Origin: Flaveria trinervia
Taxonomy: Eukaryota; Streptophyta; Magnoliopsida; Asterales; Asteraceae
NCBI GenBank assembly: GCA_025506515.1
Contig: CM046443.1
Location: forward strand, 88,337,281-88,401,280
Direction: 5' to 3'
DNA: 64,000 bases
Made by a program: the position numbers and the translations under genes
Notes under the pieces: generated by a model
What the model was told of the DNA's origin: nothing
Seen by the model: the letters and a program-made list of their open reading frames with translations, nothing else
The model's database searches: none
Shown: positions 46,304 to 57,585 of the stretch, piece after piece
Numbering within the stretch: position 1 is the stretch's first letter
Layout: every line of letters starts with the position of its first letter

Positions 46304-47525
46304 ATGGCTAGTGGTAGATCTTCTAAGGCTTTACATGGTGGAGGTCGTTGTGGACATGGTGCTGAACCACGTGTCACAAGAGAGGAAGGCCTAAAACTAA
46401 AGAGGTGGTTCATAAAGAACCTGAGACCCCTCGTCTGGAGGCTGGGGTCGAGAGCCCTAACTTAAGAGCCTTAGTGGAGGAGGATGTTGTTGAGGAAGTG
46501 CATCAGGTCATGCAGACAATTCTACCGTTTGTGGTGACCAAAGTGTTAAAGGTTGTGCGGGAAGGAGAAAGAAGGGAGAGGAACAGGTACTCGAGAGTAC
46601 GGGACCAATTGGAGACTGAGACGGTTTTCTCCAAGGATAAGGAGGAGGAGGAAGAGCCTGCGCCGGAGGCGGCACGAGGCTGTAACTACGGGGCATTTCA
46701 AAGATGCAAGCCCCTTACCTTTGATGGTAATTGCACTGCTGCTACTGCTCACCGATGGGTGAGAGAGATGGAGGTTGTACTTGATATCAGCGAGTGCCGA
46801 GAGGACCAGTAGGTGAAGTTTGATGCCTACTCGTTTGTGGGCTCGACTCTGTGTTAGTGTGACAATATTTTCCAAATCGAGAGTAGTCGGCTGATTGGAA
46901 GAATGAGGTGGTTTGAGATGATGAATTGGTGATTGAGGAGTTCTATCCTCACAAGAAATGGATAAGGTGGAAAGGGAGTTCATGTAGTTGGAGGCGGGAA
47001 CCGTGATACATCAGAAGTACACCACCAAATTCAACAGGATGTCACGGCTGGTGCCTGATCAGGTGACACGTCTGTCACAAAAGATCAAAAGGTATATTCA
47101 GGGCTTGCCAGCATATATTCGCAGGCATATGATCACCGCTCGCCCGAGTACGTTTAGGTCAGTGGTTGATTTGGCGGGAAAACTGTATGACAAGCGAGAG
47201 GTGGTGGTGGCTGAGGTGAACAAGAAGGGTGGAGGTGACCGAAACTGGAATGGGAAATAGTTTGGACGTGGTGGAGCCGCTCCAAACAACAAGGTGGAGA
47301 AGGTGGGTGACCGGCATGTGGTCACATCTGCTGCAGGATCGACGAGATGTGGTAAATGCGGGAAGGAGCATTTGGGAGAATGCAAATAGGGATCAAACAT
47401 CTTCTTCAAGTGTGGAAAGCCTGGTCATATGGCAAGAGATTGTGGGGTTATAAGGTGTTATAGCTGTGGGGAAAATGGCCACCTGAGCAGGGATTGCAGA
47501 AGCCGAGGGCGGAGAGTTTCGGGGT
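46304..47525 (+). pseudogene. gag: TE5 gag (broken)
   Basis: Starts MASGRSSKALHGGG. Recognisable blocks are HQVMQTILPFVVTKVLKVV (46501), CNYGAFQRCKPLTFDG (46681), WVREMEVVLDISECREDQ (46757), QKYTTKFNRMSRLVPDQV, and YIQGLPAYIRRHMITARPST (47092). Zinc-knuckle remnants follow near 47350-47500. Breaks: early frameshift near 46380, TAG at 46810-46812, a stop near 46855, frameshifts near 46930, 46980 and 47230, and further stops. Confidence 0.84.
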
Positions 47526-49919
47526 AGGGAAGAAGACCGGAACAGAAGGGCAGAAGGCAAGCGCCCGAGCTTTTACGATGACTCAAGAGGAGGCTAGGAC
47601 GGACCCCGATGTGGTGTCAGGTACGTTTCTAGTAAACCAAACTCTTGCATCTGTGTTATTTAATTCCAGTGCTAGTAGGAGTTTCATTTCTACTGCCTTT
47701 TGTGCTAAGTTGCCATTAGGAGTAGAAGTATTGATGAGCCCTTCGATGTAGAAACTGCCATATGTGAGTCTACTAGGATTTCTTAGATGATAGAAGGCTG
47801 TGACATTGAATTAGAAGGTCATAAGTTTCCTATTAGACCATTTGTGATGACCTTAGGCGGTTTCGATGTAGTCCTTGGAATGGATTGGTTAGCGGACTAC
47901 GAGGCGAACATTATGTGTCACAAAAAGATGGTCAGACTGACAACGCCTGATGGGAGTTTGGTGACAATTTACAATGATCGAGTTATGACTATCCCGAAGG
48001 TGATTTCAATGGCGGTGGCGGGAAAGTGCATGAGGCATGGATGTAGTGCCTACTTGGCCTACGTGAAGGATGTGGATACACCAACACCACAACTGTCTGA
48101 TGTACCAGTTATGTGTGACTTCCCAGATGTGTTTCGAGAAGACTTACTAGGAGTGCCATCGGATTGTGAGATCGAGTTCTGTGACTTGATACCCGGTGTC
48201 CAGCCTATAGCCAAGGCACCGTATCGGTTGGCTCTGACTGAGATGAAGGAACTAATGGAGCAACTATAGGAGTTGCTTGATAAGAGGTTCATTAGACCAA
48301 GTATCTCTCCTTGGGGTGCTCCAGTGTTATTTGTGAAGAAGAAAGACGGTAGTATGAGGATGTGTATCGACTACCGGGAGTTGAACAAGTTAACGGTGAA
48401 GATTCGATATCCATTGCCGAGGATTGATGAATTGTTTGATCAACTCCAAGGTGCCAGTTGGTTCTCGAGGATAGATCTTCGATCTTGCTACCATTAGTCG
48501 AAGGTGAAGGAGCAGGATATTCCTAAAACAACTTTTCACACGTGTTATGGACACTACGAGTTTCTCGTTATGTCTTTTGGTTTGACCAACGCGCCAGCTG
48601 CTTTTATGGACTGATGAATCAAGTGCGTCGTCTAATGTTAGATAAATCAGTGAATGTGTTATTGATGATATCCTGCTTTATTCGAGGAGCGAAGAAGAGC
48701 ATGTCGGTGATATTCAGGAAGTGTTAGAGATGTTGAGAAAGGAGAAGCTGTATGCCAAGTTCTCCAAATGCGCGTTCTGGTTGCATGAGGTTCAGTTTTT
48801 GGGTAACGTGGTGAATCCTGAAGGAATTATGGTAGACCCGGCAAAGGTGGAGGTTGTGAGGCAATGGAAGTCTCCAAAGACACCATCCAAGATTCGTAGA
48901 TTCTTGGGTTTGGCGGGCTATTATAGAAGATTCATTCAAGACTTCTCTAAGATAGCTTCTCTGTTGACTAAGTTGACGCGTAAGGATGTAAAGTTTGAAT
49001 GGGGTCAAGCTCAAGAGAAACCGTTTGAGAAGTTAAAGGCGAGGTTGACTCAAGCTCCTTTCTTGTCATTACCCGATGGAAGCGAAGATTTAGTGGTTTA
49101 TTCAGATGCTTCGTACTCGGGGTTGGGATGTGTCTTGATGCGGCGAGGAAAGGTTATAGCCTACGCATCCCGACAGTTGAAAGTTCATGAGGTTAATTAT
49201 CCTACTCAAGACTTGGAGCTAGTAGCCATGGTCTTTGCATTAAAGATTTGGAGGCCCTACCTGTATGGGACTAAGTGCACCATATTCACTGACCACAAGA
49301 GCCTGAAGTACTTCTTTGAGTAGAAGGACTTGAACATGAGGCAAATGAGATGGTTGGAGCTTATAAAAGATTATGATTGCGAGATCCATTACCATCCGGG
49401 CAGAGCCAATATGGTGGCGGGCGCCCTTAGCTGAATGAAGAGATCTGGGCCTGTTCAGGTGAAGGCTTATCAGTTGGTTATGACCTCTGATGTGATGAAG
49501 CGGGTCAAGGAGTTTCAAGATGTGGCATTGAAGGAAGATCATCTTAACTCTGAAAGAATTAGAAGTCTGGTCGTGGAGTGGGTGAAAACACACTCAGTGT
49601 TAGAACCCGATTCAGACGAATCTGGATTACTCGTTATGGGGATCTCATGTGAAGATTATGGATGAAGGTCACAAAACTCGATACTCTATTCATCCTGGTG
49701 CTACAAAGATGTACCAAGACATGAAGAAAGATTATTGGTGGCTGGGTATGAAATGAGATATGACGGAGTATGTGAGTAAGTGCCTTACTTGTTTACAAGT
49801 GAAGGCCGAGTACCAGAAGCCGTATGGAAAGATCCAACCATTGGATATACCGGAGTGGAAATAGGAGCATGTCACCAGGGACTTTATTACGTAGCTACCG
49901 CATACGGCGTGAGGGTATG
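47526..49919 (+). pseudogene. pol: TE5 pol: protease, RT, RNase H, start of integrase (broken, interrupted)
   Basis: The protease active site reads FNSSASRSF, so both the catalytic Asp and the following Gly are changed. GGFDVVLGMDWL follows near 47848. RT has KKDGSMRMCIDYRELNK (48340) and DELFDQLQGASWFSRIDLRS; the catalytic FIDDIL block is frameshifted near 48660. RNase H (about 49014-49430) is the best preserved part: VVYSDASYSGLG, YASRQLKVHEVNY, TDHKSLKYFFE, then TAG at 49321. Integrase starts near 49640 with HHCC remnants (CLTCLQVK) and is cut at 49919 by TE6. Another stop (TAG at 48267-48269) replaces a Gln of EQLQELL. Confidence 0.88.
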
Positions 49920-50758
49920 TGTTGGATCAAGAAGAATGCTGGTACAACCAAAACCAGTTCATTTAGACAATTTTGGTACTATATGCAAGGGCTTACGAAG
50001 CTTAGCAAGGAACTTCCGAAGGTTGTAGAGTTATTCCGAAGACAAAGTGAAAGATTAACTTCCGAAGACAGAACTCTACTTCCGAAGTCAAGTGCATACC
50101 TCTGAAGTTCAAGTCTTAGAAGAATAAGCTGAAGACCACTTCCGAAGTATGATGAAAAGAAGAAGTCTCCAAGCCTTGGAAGAAGCAGCCTCTTCCGAAG
50201 TGTATGTGGCTTCAGAAGTACTTACTCTTCTGAAGCCATTTAACCTTCGGAAGACACTGCTATGAACCAGTGGACACATGGATGGTCTCTGACACTCTGC
50301 TGCAGACTTCTGATACAGCATGGCTTCTTCCTAAAAAGCCATGTAGTTGACCATACTTTATTCCACTGTTCACCTTTTTATGATAAGTTGGTGACAAAAG
50401 GTAAGTCAGGGACATGTCCTGACTACCAAATCTCAGATAAGACTTTATCCAAGATACCTTAAACTATAGTCTTGTAGTATAGGCTTTAGTTATAGGATCC
50501 TAGCTGGTATCAAAGTAAATCTGGCTGTAGGTTGTATTACATATAGGTTCCCTTTGTAACTCATTCCACACTGCTTGTAAGAGTCTTGTACTATTGAGTT
50601 GAGAAGCAATATATAAAAGTACCTTGAAAATTACTTCTGGTATTCTTTACTACTTTCTATATTATGATCAACTCTTACTGATTCTATCTTAATCCTAGTG
50701 TTGTTCTAGGTGAGTTTGAGAGAAAACAAAGTGTTAAGTGACTAATATCGATGCTACA
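49920..50758 (+). repeat. TE6 5' LTR (839 bp)
   Basis: TGTTGGATC start and GATGCTACA end. Its first 220 bp match 63781-64000. It contains at least five exact CTTCCGAAG and one CTTCGGAAG between 50013 and 50253, plus one-base variants. A TATAAAAG-like stretch near 50611 (ATATATAAAAGTACC) could be a TATA box. Confidence 0.9.
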
Positions 50759-50759
50759 C

Positions 50760-50772
50760 TTAGTATCAGAGC
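50760..50772 (+). promoter_or_regulatory. TE6 primer binding site (tRNA-iMet)
   Basis: TTAGTATCAGAGC directly after the LTR, one mismatch (A for G) to the common TTGGTATCAGAGC. Confidence 0.85.
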
Positions 50773-50850
50773 TTCTCAGGCTCCTGATTACGTGATCGAA
50801 CCATCCAAATCAACCTGTTTGTCACTCCTCCCTACAACCCACTCACTCAA

Positions 50851-53515
50851 ATGGCCCTTAACAAGTCTGAGGTCGAGATAGGAACCATGACGAAGGCTCC
50901 CCTCATTACTCCTGAAAATTTCAGGTCCTGGAGCAGGAGAATGGAAGGCTTCATCAGATACCAAGACAGCAAGATGTGGAACTCCATTGTCAATGGCCCG
51001 TATAAGCCAAAGGTGGCATCACCTGGTGGAAACGGTGCCATGATAGAAAAGGCTGTAGAGGATTACTCTGATGAAGACAGAAAGAAAATGGACATCGACA
51101 GCAATGCCATGACCATTCTTATGACTACAATACCAAACTCCATCATGGTGGGATTCGAGCATTGCACGACTGCCAAAGAATTGTTTCATGCACTTGCTCA
51201 GATGTACTCAAGCTCCAATTACTCGAAGAAGGACTTGCTGAAGCAGCAGTTTGAGAACTTCACTAATATTGCTGGAGAGACTCTCAGCCAACAGTACTTT
51301 AGGTACATGGATCTTATCTCTTCTCTTCAGTCTGTGAAGATCACTCCCGAACTTAGAGATTTTACTAGAAAGTTTATGAGTGCTCTTCCAAACAAGTGGA
51401 CATTCTACTGTGTCTCTATCAAAAGGACAGAGAACTTGAACACTCTCACCATGACTAAACTCTATGGCATCCTTGATGGATATCACCTAGAGATGGAGAG
51501 TAAGAAGGGCCACCAAACAAGCAGACCCATGAGTCTTCCTGCTAGCAACGCTTTAATGGTTGCTGAAGGCTCATTACCCCCGACAACCTCAACATTACCT
51601 GACTTACCAGCAGCCATCCTACTCTCCTGGACCATACATCACTTTCCCTGGGACTCCAAGGTCTCAACAGGCTCAACACAAATCCTTTCAGGAAAGTTGT
51701 GCCTTTGTCTTAGGAAGTGGACACTCTGGTGATTTTCAATACTGCTTTGGTGATCTTGAGTGTTTTAGTCTAGACGATGTAGAGTACGTGGACATTGTCC
51801 AACACATGGCTCTTTTAACTTATAGAGCGAAGAAGTTCTTTAAGAGAACTGGAAGGCAGTTCCCTCAAAACCCAACTACCAGAAAGTTTGGGTTTGACAA
51901 GACCAAGGCAAAGTGTTACAACTATAACCAACTGGGTCATATTGCAAGGGAATGCAAGGCTCCCAACACCAATCCGGGAACCCCATAGGCCTCTACACAT
52001 CCCTCAACCTCAAAGCCCACTGAGAAGTCAACTAAAACAGCTGCAATGGCTCAAGAAGTTGACTAGAGCTTCATGGTACACGATGTGACTCCTACTCAAG
52101 CTCTCATGGCTGGAACATACAACACTTAGGTATATGAACATCTCTGCACTCCAGCCTGTATAGCTAAAGTTAAACTTTATCAGGATTACAATATGGAAAT
52201 CAGATCTGATATTGAGTGTTTAAACATCTTGACATCTGCTTTTAAAAGAGCTGAATCTGACAATCAAAAGAGTATTCAGGAGTTAGAGAAAACTATGTCT
52301 CTTTTAAAACTTGAACACACCAACTACAAGACTCAAATCAAAGATCTGATATCCAAATTGTCTGAGGCTCAAGCCCAACTTGTCACTGCTGAGGTTCAGG
52401 CCAGGAAGCATGCTATCTCTGAGCAAAACTTCCAAGCTATTCTTGCATCATCCTCCCACTCCAAACTCTGTTATCAGAACAAAGGAGGGTTGGGAACCAA
52501 TGAAATTGCTCCACCACACTCCTATGAGTCTATCAGACAACCTAGATGTGGTACTGAAGATCAAGAGGTTCCAATTGCTGACCCTTCCTCACCAGAGTTG
52601 AAGGATGAAACAACAATAGTGGTCACCACAGGGAAGGAAGAGGTAGATGTACCCATCTCCTCCTGTGAAGAACAAAACCTAACCACTAAGGCAAGAAGAA
52701 GCAGAGCTAAAGCTGCTAGAAGAACTGCCAAGAAGGTGGTGAGTACAAGCTGAAGATTGACCCAAAGTAGAAGGGTGTCTTTATCTCAGCTGGATTCCAA
52801 GTGTTAGGTACTTCTGATTCAGGAAAGGAGTGTAATACCAGCACTCTTGTCCTGCCAAAGGATGAGAAGTTGAAGGGAAAAGTTGCTGATGAAGAAAAGA
52901 AGCCCAAGAAACAACAACCCTCACATTCCTAAAGGACTAACATTGCATGCATAATGTGTGGTCTGCAAAACCGCATGGCAAAAGATTGTTACTACAATCC
53001 TGCAAGCACACATTATGCAAATAATGTTAGAAAAGGAGTCAGGGAAGCTTTCATATTTGGACCTTTTCAAACGGTTCAAGTGATGGAAAAGGGAAAGCTA
53101 TTTCGGAAGCCAGGTTGCTTCGGAAGAAACTCTTTCTTCCGAAGGGAAAATGGCTTCGGAAGCAAAAGCTACTCAGCTTCGGAAGAACAAGAAAGCTCCT
53201 TTGAAACCTCCACAGAAGAAGACTGCTTTGGAAGAAAAGGTGGTGAAGGCTTCTTTCGAAAAGAAAGAAGCTTCGGAAGATAGTCATGCTTCAAAAGCTT
53301 CAACAAGCTCATCCTCCAAAATCAACCAAAGGGTGGACTGGAAGATCAAGGAAGATGCTACAACCCAGACCTCTTCTTCAAAGACCTCTATTGAACCCCC
53401 ATGCATAACATTTGGTTCAATTATGTCATTGTCTTTGGAAGAACCCAAACCAGCAAGGCTTGGGCTTCCAAACAAAATTAACAAACTCATCTTATGTGCA
53501 GGGACATCCATATGA
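50851..53515 (+). pseudogene. gag: TE6 gag (broken), with coiled-coil segment
   Basis: Copia Gag (UBN2-type). The first 235 codons are open: MALNKSEVEIGTM, APLITPENFRSWSRRMEGFI, ELFHALAQMYSSSNYSKKDL, ALPNKWTFYCVSIKRTENL. A frameshift near 51560 follows, then a zinc knuckle CYNYNQLGHIAREC in which the second Cys is Tyr. After stops at 51986, 52063 and 52126 comes a long open coiled-coil part (52193-52753, KSIQELEKTMSLLKLEHTNY). A second Cys/His motif (CGLQNRMAKDC, near 52957) and a Ser/Lys/Glu-rich linker full of CTTC(C/G)GAAG follow, running in shifted frames to 53515. A long coiled-coil Gag is usual in Sireviruses. Confidence 0.82.
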
Positions 53516-56500
53516 CAAGAACAACAATGTTTGGATTATAGATAGTGGATGCTCCAGGCACATGACAGGGAACAGATCTCTCCTTCAATAGATTCAGAAC
53601 TATGATGGAGGTCCTGTTCAATTTGGAGGTGAGGCCGGAGGATATATTTCTGGAAGACAGAGTATATCCAATGGTAAGTTAAAGGTTGACAAAGTTCACT
53701 TTGTCAAACAGCTTGAACACAATCTGTTAATTGTTTCTCAATTCTGTGATCAAAAGCACCAAATGCTTTTCATAGAACATGAGTGCATTATCCTCAAACC
53801 AGGGATGACAATTCCTCCGGAATTGGTGCTTCTTAGATCTCCCAGGAAAGGGGATATGTACAAGCTGGATATGAACAATGCTTCCCCAATGGGTGAAGTA
53901 TCATGCTTTCTTTCCAAAGCTAATAGTGATGATTCAACACTATGGCATAAATGTATGTTTCATGTAAATTTTAAGACTATGAGTAAATTGGCTAAAATAA
54001 CTTGGTACATGGTTTGCCTAAAAAGGAGTTTTTCTGCAAAGATAACTGTGTTGCTTGCCTGAAAGGGAAACAACATAGGACATCTCACAAATCCAAATGT
54101 GTTAACTCTATCACTACTCCATTACACTTACTGCACATGGATCTTTCTGGTCCCACAAGTATAATGAGCATTGGAAGGAAATCATATTGCCTTGTGATAG
54201 TTGATGATTTTACAAGATTCACATGGGTATTCTTTTTAAGAACTAAAGATGAAACTGCTAAAACATTAAAATTTTTTATTCTTAAAATAGAAAATCAAAT
54301 TGATCACAAGGTTAAAATAGTTAGAAGTGATCAAGGGACTGAGTTTAAGAACTTTGTTCTTGAGTCATTCTGTAACTCAAAAGGGATTGCTAGAAAATAT
54401 AATGCTCCCAGAACTCCTCAACAAAACAGTGTTGCTGAGAGGAGGAACATGACACTTATTGAGGCTACTCGAACTATGCTAGCTGATTCAAAACTACCTC
54501 TAACATTCTGGGCAGAGGCAGTCAGCACTGCATGCTATGTGCATAACAAACTTCTTGTAGTTAAACCCCATGGAAAAACCCCTTATGAGATATGAAACAA
54601 TAGGCCACCGTTCATTGGCTTTCTAAGGTCCTTTGGCAGCAGGTGTACCATACATAACACAAAAGACAATTTAGCAAAGTTTGCTGAAAAGTCGGATGAT
54701 GCTATCTTTGTCGGGTAATCTTCTAGCTCCAAAGCTTATAGAGTATACAACATTAAGAATCAACAATTTGAGGAGTCATCCAACATAGTTGTTAATGAGC
54801 ACACTCCTTGTGTTAGGGGAAATGGCCCTGATCATATCTTTGATTTAGAATTGTTTCCAAACTATCCTAAGCCTTCTTGTGAGAATGTTTCAGTTGAAAC
54901 AGGAGCTCAAAATGATGCTGATGCTGCTGTTGATAATCAACTGTTTCAGCTACCAAGACCTAGTCCAAATTCTCCAAGAGCTACAATAAATGAAGTTTCC
55001 ACTATTCACAGATCTGATAGCTTGACCATATCAAGGAATAGTGGAGCTTCTACAAGTGAATCACTTACTAAGCCTCAAAACTCATCAGGTGATCCACCAC
55101 AACACCAGGTAGAAGGAAGTAGTGTTTTGAAGGAACAGGAAACTGTTAACACTACTTCACAGCCAACCATTGATGATGTTTCTTACTCATTCAATCAGTC
55201 CTCATTGAATGATTTTGAAACAACAGCTGGACAGATTGTTCTAGTTCCTGAGCAGAATATGTCCAACCTGGATCTATCTCTGCAACTGGAAGTGATGCCT
55301 CGCCTAAGGATTCATAACACTCATCCTACTGAGAACATCATAGGGGATGTCACTAAGGGTGTGAGAACAAGAGGACAAACTCATTATGGGAATGTCTGCT
55401 TGCACTCATGCTTTCTATCCCAGATGGAACCCAAGAAGGTAGAAGATGCCTTAAAAGATAGTAGCTGGCTTGAATCGATGCAAGAGGAGCTGCTTCAATT
55501 CAAGAGACAGAAGGTATGGGACCTATGTCCGCTACCATTTGGTCAAGTACCAGTAGGCACTAAATGAGTTTTCAAAAACAAGAGAGATGATAGAGGCTTG
55601 ATCATCAAGAACAAAGCAAGACTTGTTGTTCAAGGATACACCCAAGAGGAAGGAATAGATTATACTGATGTCTTTGCACCAGTTGCAAGACTTGAGGCAG
55701 TTAGGATCTTCCTTGCTTATGCTGCATCCAAGGACTTCACTTTCTATCAACTTGATGTCAGGTGTGCCTTTCTATATGGGGATATATATAGGGAAGTCTA
55801 TTTATGCCAACCTCCAGGATTTGAAGACCCACAACACCCCAACTATGTGTGCAAATTGGATAAAGCTCTATATGGGCTGCACCAAGCACCTAGGTTGTGG
55901 TATGAGACTCCGTCTCTGTTTTTCTGAAGAATGGCTACACTAGAGGTACCATTGATAAGACTCTCTTCATCAGAAAGTTTGGAAAGGACATCTTGCTCGT
56001 TCAAGTCTATGTCGATGACATCATATTTGGTTCTTCAAATGACCAAATGTGTAATGACTTTGAGAGCATTATGAATAAAAAGTTTGAGATGAGTTCCATG
56101 GGAAAAATGGACTTTTTCCTTGGAATTCAGGTGAAGCAAATGAAGGAAGGGTTCTTCATTAATCAATCTAAGTATGTCTCTAACATCTTAGAAAGATTTG
56201 AAATGAAGGATTGCAAGCCTACCAAGACACCCATACCCAGAAACCATAATCATTGTCCTGACCTTGAGGGGGAGGATACAGATCAACATCAGTATATGGG
56301 AATTATTGGTTCTCTAATGTATCTTACTGCCAGTAGACCTGATATCATCTTTGCTACTTGCATCTGTGCAAGATATCAGGCTGCTCTAAAGGTTTCTCAC
56401 CTAGCTGCTGTTAAGAGAATCCTTAGATACCTCAAAGGAGCACCTAAACTAGGTCTCTGGTATCCCAGAAACAAGGATTTTAATCTCTATGGATACTCTG

Positions 56501-56942
56501 ACAATGACTATGGTGGATGCAATATTGACAAGATGGAGGATGTCAATTTCATGGTGGAAGGATCATCTCATGGCAATGCAAGAAACAATCCTGTGTCTCT
56601 ACATCAACTGCTGAAGCTGAATACATTGCTGCTGCTAGTTGTTGTGCTCAACTGCTATGGATTCAGAATCAGATGTTAGACTATAGATTCAACTTTGTGA
56701 ATACTCCTATCCATATTGACAACAACAGTGCTATCTCAATTACTGAAAATCTAGTGAAGCACTCCAAAACAAAGCATATTGACATCAGGTACCATTTCAT
56801 TAGAGGTATTCATGAGAAAAATCTGATTAAACTAATCAAAGTTGACTCAAATGAACAATATGCTGATTTGTTCACCAAAGCTTTTGATGAGCAAAGATTT
56901 AATTATCTCATAACAACTATTGGGATGATAAACATTAATTAG
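53516..56942 (+). pseudogene. pol: TE6 pol: protease, integrase, RT, RNase H (broken)
   Basis: Protease WIIDSGCSRHMTG with DSG at 53541-53549. The pre-integrase finger lies near 53940-54070. The integrase core shows HMDLSGPTSIMS (first Asp), VRSDQGTEFKN (second Asp) and QQNSVAERRNMT (Glu), all kept, in an open run 54002-54595. A Ser/Thr-rich linker (54851-55400) leads to RT: KARLVVQGYTQEEGIDYTDVFAPVA, YQLDVRCAFLYGD, LYGLHQAPRLWYE, and YVDDIIFGSSN at 56008. RNase H ends with SKTKHIDIRYHFIR (56766) and stop at 56942. Breaks: TAG at 53589, frameshifts near 53995, 55910 and 56560-56670, and TGA at 54594 and 55565 (the latter where Trp is expected). Confidence 0.9.
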
Positions 56943-57585
56943 ATCACCTCTTTTGAAAACCTTTTAATATGTAATGTCTTCTGTCAATACAATTTAAGCC
57001 CTGTTACAAAAGGTCTTTCTGAAATTTTCTAAGTGTAAATTTCTTCCGAAGAGAAAATAATCCTTGGAAGTTATTTTTATATCTTCCGAAGCATAATTTC
57101 TCAAAGGATAATTTTCTTCTCGGAAGAACTTTTGGTCTCGGAAAAAGCGATTGATTACATATCAGATCTACTTCCGAGGTTTACAAACTCTCCATTCGGA
57201 AAGTAATACTAAACTTCGGAAGCAAAGTTTTTGCTTTAGAAGTAAGAATTGTCTTTGGAAGACAAATTACCTTTGGAAATGTTTTACATTCGGAAGAAAG
57301 ATTCTACTGTGTAACGTAAATCTCTTGGGACCCACACTGTAAAAAACAAAGATTTTGTTAATGATGTCAGATTATGTAACTGATTTTAACCTTACCGCCA
57401 CTGTTAATTCATCCACTAAATCATCACATCACCTTATCCTTACCCTATTACCGCCTTCCCACCCTCTTTTAAATAATCTCGACTATTCAATTTCATCTTC
57501 TTACTTGCAATTTTTACAGCCCTAGAAATTTCTCTCCTCTCCAACTTTACCCAAGCTCAAAATCATCTACTTTCACCTTTCTTCA
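56943..57585 (+). promoter_or_regulatory. TE6 region between pol and the extra ORF
   Basis: Noncoding, about 640 bp. The first half is dense in CTTCCGAAG/CTTCGGAAG-type motifs (57045-57300). The second half is C/T-rich with a TTTAAATAA box (57468-57476) and a TTTTTACAG splice-acceptor-like site (57511-57519), both upstream of the ATG at 57586. Either could serve expression of the extra ORF; neither is proven. Confidence 0.45.

Larger units (their letters stand above)
43974..49919 (+). mobile_element. TE5: Ty3/Gypsy element inserted in TE4 and split by TE6
   Basis: Begins TGTAACACCCG inside the TE4 3' LTR. It has a 5' LTR, primer site, gag, protease, RT, RNase H and the start of integrase, where Copia element TE6 begins at 49920. 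The rest of integrase and the 3' LTR should continue right of TE6, outside the window. Its gene order and motifs match TE3 and TE4. Confidence 0.9.
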
